Below, one piece after another: positions 6,734 to 9,552 of a DNA stretch of 9,552 bases. Source of the stretch: Deltaproteobacteria bacterium (GTDB lineage: Bacteria > Myxococcota > Polyangia > Polyangiales > B10-G4); contig JAFDCW010000091.1 of assembly GCA_019312705.1 (NCBI GenBank), positions 1 through 9,552 on the forward strand. The letters run 5' to 3'. Position numbers and translations under genes: made by a program. The notes beneath the pieces are model-generated. The model saw only the letters and a list, made by a program, of their open reading frames with translations. It was not told where the DNA came from and did not search any database. Position 1 is the first letter of the stretch; each line of letters begins with the position of its first letter.

Positions 6734-8740
6734 ATGAGCGACCTTCGGGCCATCCGTCAGGCGATCGCAGGGGTGCGTCGGCGCATCCGCCTCGAGCGCG
6801 CCCTCGATGTCGGGGTGCTCTTCCTCGTGGTGGGGCTCGGCCTCGCGGGGACCGTCCTCGGTCTGTCGAAGGCAGGTTTCATCGCTGCGAGCGACGCCCG
6901 CGGGTGGTTCGCCTTCGCCGCCGCCCTGCCGGTCCTCGGCGCCCTCGTGTCGGCGCTGCGCCCGGTCCGTCCGCTCCTCGCGGCCCAGCTCCTCGACCGG
7001 AGCCATCACCTCAGCTCCCGCCTCGCGAGCGCCCTCGAGTTCGCCGACCAGCCCCGGGCACAGCGTTCCGCCTTCGCCGAGGCCGCCATCACGGACGCCG
7101 TCCACCGCGGCAAGAGCCTCGATCCCCGCCGGGCGTTCCCCATCAGGCCGCCCAGGCACCTCTTCGCGGCGTCCGTACTCGCGCTCATGGTTGCCGGTCT
7201 GACCACCCTCGAGGTTCCGGACCGCCTGGCCATCGTGTCGCCTCCCCCTCGGCTTCCCCTGCTGCTGCATTCCGATGACCTCGACGCCTTCGGCACCGAT
7301 CTCGACGACCTCGTCCGCCAAGGCGAGGCAAGCGAAGAAGTCACCGAGGCCGCTCAACGCTTCAACCAGCTCATCGAAGACCTCAAGGACCGGCGCCTCG
7401 ACCGCACCGAGGCCCTGAGGCGCATCCGTGAGCTCGAGAATCGTATGTCCGAAGGCCGGCGCGCCGACGCCGAGGCGCTAGAAGACGCCCTCCGGCAACT
7501 CGGCGACCAGCTCAGGCGCTCGGAGCTGACCCGGGCCGCGTCCGAGGCCCTCCGCGACGCGAACCCCGGCGCCGCCGAGGAAGCGATGCGTGAGCTCGCC
7601 GCCCAGCTCCGAGAAAACCCGCCGAGCCGCCGCGAGCTCGACCGCCTCCGAGATGCCCTTCGCCGGGCCGCCGAAGCGGAATCGCGTGACCTCAGTGAAC
7701 AAATTGAAGAGCAGCGCGAGCGCGTGAATCGACTGCTCCAGCGAGAGCGTGAAAAGCAGGGATTGAACGAGCAGGACCGTCGGCTGCTCAACCGCCGACG
7801 CCGGGAGCTCGAGCGCCTCGAGCGCCAACAGCGCGAACATCAAGACGCGCGGCGAGAGCTCCAGCGCCTGCAGCGCGAGCTCGGCCAGGCCGCCGAGGAT
7901 CTGAACCGCGAGGCCGGGGGCTCCCAGGACGCCGCCGACTCAGTCGACCGCAGCGCCGACGACCTCAACCGTATGGCTCGGGAGCAGATGTCCGCGGAGC
8001 AAATGCGGCAGATGACCGAGCAACTGCGTCAACTCCGCGAAATGCTACGCCGCCAGCGCCAGCAGCAGGCCCAAAACGGTCAAGGGCAACAGGGACAGAA
8101 CGGCCAAGGCGGACAGGGCCAAGGGCAAGGCCAGGGGCAGATGGAGCGTTTTGTTCTTCGGGCCCAGGGACAGCAAGGCCAGGGCGGACAAGGGGGCACG
8201 CGCATCGTCGGCCCGGGGCAACAAGGACAGCAGGGACAGCAAGGCCAAGGCGGACAGCAGGGGCAGACCGGCCAGGGCCAAGGCGAGGGACAGGGACAGA
8301 ACGGCCAGGGACAGGGCGAGCGGGTGTTGCAGCTCGGTGGCCAGGGGCAAGGCCAGCAGGCCATGCTCGAACTCCCCGGCATGGGTCAGGGTCAAGGACA
8401 GGGTCAGGGTCAGGGCCAAGGTCAGGGGCAAGGGCAAAACGGCCCCGGTGCGGGCCAGGGCCACGACCCCACCATGCTCGACGACCCGACCCGCCTCGCC
8501 GGGTCCCAGAGGAACGTGCGCGTCGAGGGCGAACAAAGCCAAGGGCCGACGCGCTCCGAGGTGATCCTCTCGGCGGCGGACCGGGGGTTCGCCAATGCGA
8601 GCTATCGCGAAGTCTACACAGACTACGAAGACCACGCCGAAGAGGTGCTCGAACGGGACGAAGTGCCTGCCGGGTACCGCTTCTATGTGCGCCGGTACTT
8701 TCAATTGATTCGGCCACGAGACGGAGAGGCGAGCGAATGA
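6734..8740 (+). CDS. Three-TM coiled-coil membrane protein with long Gly/Gln-rich segment, upstream of MoxR
   Basis: This 668-residue membrane protein has three predicted TM segments: about 25-45 (VGVLFLVVGLGLAGTVLG), 57-75 and 143-160. The loop between TM2 and TM3 contains QLLDRSHHLSSRLASALEF (85-103), a pattern I associate with DUF4175-like proteins beside MoxR loci; this assignment is from memory and unsure. Residues about 180-440 are highly charged and helical, probably coiled coil (RLNRRRRELERLERQQ-like). About 445-577 is a Gly/Gln-rich low-complexity run. The last 75 residues form a conserved-looking module: VILSAADRGFANASYREVYTDY and EVPAGYRFYVRRYFQLI. ATG 6734 is the start; no good Shine-Dalgarno precedes it. 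It overlaps moxR by ATGA, so the two are translationally coupled and their products probably work together at the inner membrane. The precise function is unknown. Confidence 0.85.
   Translation: MSDLRAIRQAIAGVRRRIRLERALDVGVLFLVVGLGLAGTVLGLSKAGFIAASDARGWFAFAAALPVLGALVSALRPVRPLLAAQLLDRSHHLSSRLASALEFADQPRAQRSAFAEAAITDAVHRGKSLDPRRAFPIRPPRHLFAASVLALMVAGLTTLEVPDRLAIVSPPPRLPLLLHSDDLDAFGTDLDDLVRQGEASEEVTEAAQRFNQLIEDLKDRRLDRTEALRRIRELENRMSEGRRADAEALEDALRQLGDQLRRSELTRAASEALRDANPGAAEEAMRELAAQLRENPPSRRELDRLRDALRRAAEAESRDLSEQIEEQRERVNRLLQREREKQGLNEQDRRLLNRRRRELERLERQQREHQDARRELQRLQRELGQAAEDLNREAGGSQDAADSVDRSADDLNRMAREQMSAEQMRQMTEQLRQLREMLRRQRQQQAQNGQGQQGQNGQGGQGQGQGQGQMERFVLRAQGQQGQGGQGGTRIVGPGQQGQQGQQGQGGQQGQTGQGQGEGQGQNGQGQGERVLQLGGQGQGQQAMLELPGMGQGQGQGQGQGQGQGQGQNGPGAGQGHDPTMLDDPTRLAGSQRNVRVEGEQSQGPTRSEVILSAADRGFANASYREVYTDYEDHAEEVLERDEVPAGYRFYVRRYFQLIRPRDGEASE
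8066..8463 (+). repeat. Gly/Gln-coding low-complexity repeat tract
   Basis: This is an irregular mix of GGNCAR hexamers (CAGGGA, CAAGGC, CAGGGT and similar) encoding (GQ)n, GQQ and GQG blocks at residues about 445-577 of the coiled-coil protein. Synonymous codons vary from copy to copy, so the tract looks like an old protein-level repeat rather than a fresh slippage product. It is longest and purest at 8385-8435. Short non-repeat islets interrupt it. Confidence 0.85.
8723..8729 (+). promoter_or_regulatory. Ribosome binding site of moxR
   Basis: GGAGAGG lies 7 bases before the ATG at 8737, inside the end of the upstream gene. It is the clearest Shine-Dalgarno at any start in the window and settles the moxR start within the ATGA overlap. 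Confidence 0.7.
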
Positions 8741-9552
8741 GTGAAGAGACGGGCCAAGGCGCCACGGCAAGCACGTCCCCGGAGGAGCAGGTCGAGCGCT
8801 TCGGGGAAGACATCGGCCGCGTGAAGACCGAGGTCGGCAAGATGATCGTCGGCCAGGAGGAGATCCTCGACGGGGTCCTGACGTGCCTGCTCTCGAGCGG
8901 CCAGGCGCTGCTCGAGGGAGTCCCCGGCCTCGGCAAGACGATGCTCGTGCGATCCCTCGCCGACGCGTTGCACCTCGACTTCAGCCGCATCCAATTCACC
9001 CCGGACCTCATGCCCGCGGACATCCTCGGCACGACGGTGATGAGCGAAGACATCGGTGGCAGCGGCGAGATGCGCCTGGAGTTCCGCAAGGGCCCCATAT
9101 TTTCCAACATCGTCCTCGCCGACGAGGTGAACCGGGCGACCCCGAAAACCCAGAGCGCGCTCCTCGAGGCCATGCAGGAGCACTCGGTCACGGTCGCCAA
9201 GACGACCTACAAGCTCGACGAGCCTTACTTCGTCCTCGCGACCCAGAACCCCCTCGAGATGGAGGGCACCTATCCGCTCCCCGAGGCCCAGCTCGACCGC
9301 TTCCTCTTCAAGCTCCAGGTGGAGTTCCCGAGCCACGACGACCTGCACGCCATCCTCGACCGGACCACCGGCAACGTCGCACCTGAGATCAGCCCGGTTC
9401 TCGGCAAGGAGGACATCCTCGCCATGCGAAGGGTCGTCCGGGACGTTGCCGTCGCCCGCCACGTTCAGGACTATGCGATTCGGGTCCTCGAGGCCACCCA
9501 CCCCGAGCGCCCCAACGCGCCGGACAAGGTAAAGCGCTACGTGCGCTTCGGC
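8737..9552 (+). CDS. moxR: MoxR-family AAA+ ATPase (C-terminus cut off by window edge)
   Basis: The first 272 residues of a MoxR AAA+ ATPase are present, a chaperone-like class that hexamerises and remodels or activates partner proteins, often von Willebrand A (VWA) proteins. After a disordered start (1-20) come VGQEE (38-42), Walker A GVPGLGKT (61-68), the MoxR signature FTPDLMPADILGT (87-99), and Walker B IVLADE (125-130) in LADEVNRATPKTQSALLEAMQE. Sensor 1 is ATQNP (168-172), followed by YPLPEAQLDRFLF with the arginine-finger candidate Arg188. The sequence stops at KRYVRFG, just where the sensor 2 motif (usually GASPRA) begins, so roughly the last 50-60 residues are missing. ATG 8737 overlaps the upstream stop by four bases and has a good ribosome binding site. 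DUF58 and VWA genes usually follow in related operons; they are not visible here. Confidence 0.95.
   Translation, partial: MSEETGQGATASTSPEEQVERFGEDIGRVKTEVGKMIVGQEEILDGVLTCLLSSGQALLEGVPGLGKTMLVRSLADALHLDFSRIQFTPDLMPADILGTTVMSEDIGGSGEMRLEFRKGPIFSNIVLADEVNRATPKTQSALLEAMQEHSVTVAKTTYKLDEPYFVLATQNPLEMEGTYPLPEAQLDRFLFKLQVEFPSHDDLHAILDRTTGNVAPEISPVLGKEDILAMRRVVRDVAVARHVQDYAIRVLEATHPERPNAPDKVKRYVRFG

Noticed and set aside
7965..9200. 411-codon antisense ORF spanning the Gly/Gln tract and moxR
   Set aside because: The frame is the complement of the GQ repeats (Pro/Leu/Cys-rich), and it crosses two well-supported coding regions.
1..9552. CRISPR array, tRNA or rRNA gene
   Set aside because: No regularly spaced direct repeats and no tRNA-like CCA/T-loop signature were seen; coding genes fill nearly the whole window.

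Overview
The window is uniformly GC-rich, and its third codon positions favour G and C so strongly that long antisense shadow ORFs run through nearly every gene. Long-ORF coding style, SUKH/TPR and lipoprotein genes of unknown role, and a MoxR operon preceded by a Gly/Gln-rich membrane protein suggest a myxobacterium-like organism (Myxococcota, formerly Deltaproteobacteria). That placement is inferred from style, not from a marker gene.

Layout. On the minus strand, reading leftward from about 1692, lie a SUKH (SMI1/KNR4)-like protein with a helical-repeat C-terminus (574-1692) and, one base after its stop, a predicted lipoprotein (572 to beyond the left edge). A divergent intergenic region (1693-1940) follows. 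It is dominated by a 164-bp inverted-repeat element (1723-1886) with TA at both ends, which looks like a small non-autonomous transposon (MITE). On the plus strand come a secreted MltD-type lytic transglycosylase with about four LysM repeats and an acidic tail (1941-4034), a DusB-type tRNA-dihydrouridine synthase (4109-5290), molybdopterin molybdotransferase MoeA (5373-6614), a three-TM coiled-coil protein with a long Gly/Gln-rich segment (6734-8740), and a MoxR AAA+ ATPase that overlaps it by ATGA and runs off the right edge (8737 onward).

The genes form separate functional units. The transglycosylase acts on peptidoglycan, DusB modifies tRNA, and MoeA inserts molybdenum into molybdopterin. 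The last two genes appear to be the front of a MoxR-type operon; in related loci DUF58 and VWA proteins follow, but they lie outside this window. The SUKH/lipoprotein pair is a second translationally linked unit of unknown role.

Four transcription-unit-leading starts (SUKH, transglycosylase, dusB, moeA) lack a Shine-Dalgarno sequence and have a TAnnC-type -10-like hexamer only 7-10 bases upstream. The internal operon gene moxR does have a GGAGAGG. This pattern suggests leaderless transcripts. The most interesting non-coding object is the TA-flanked palindromic element. I found no convincing wholly new multi-gene system.
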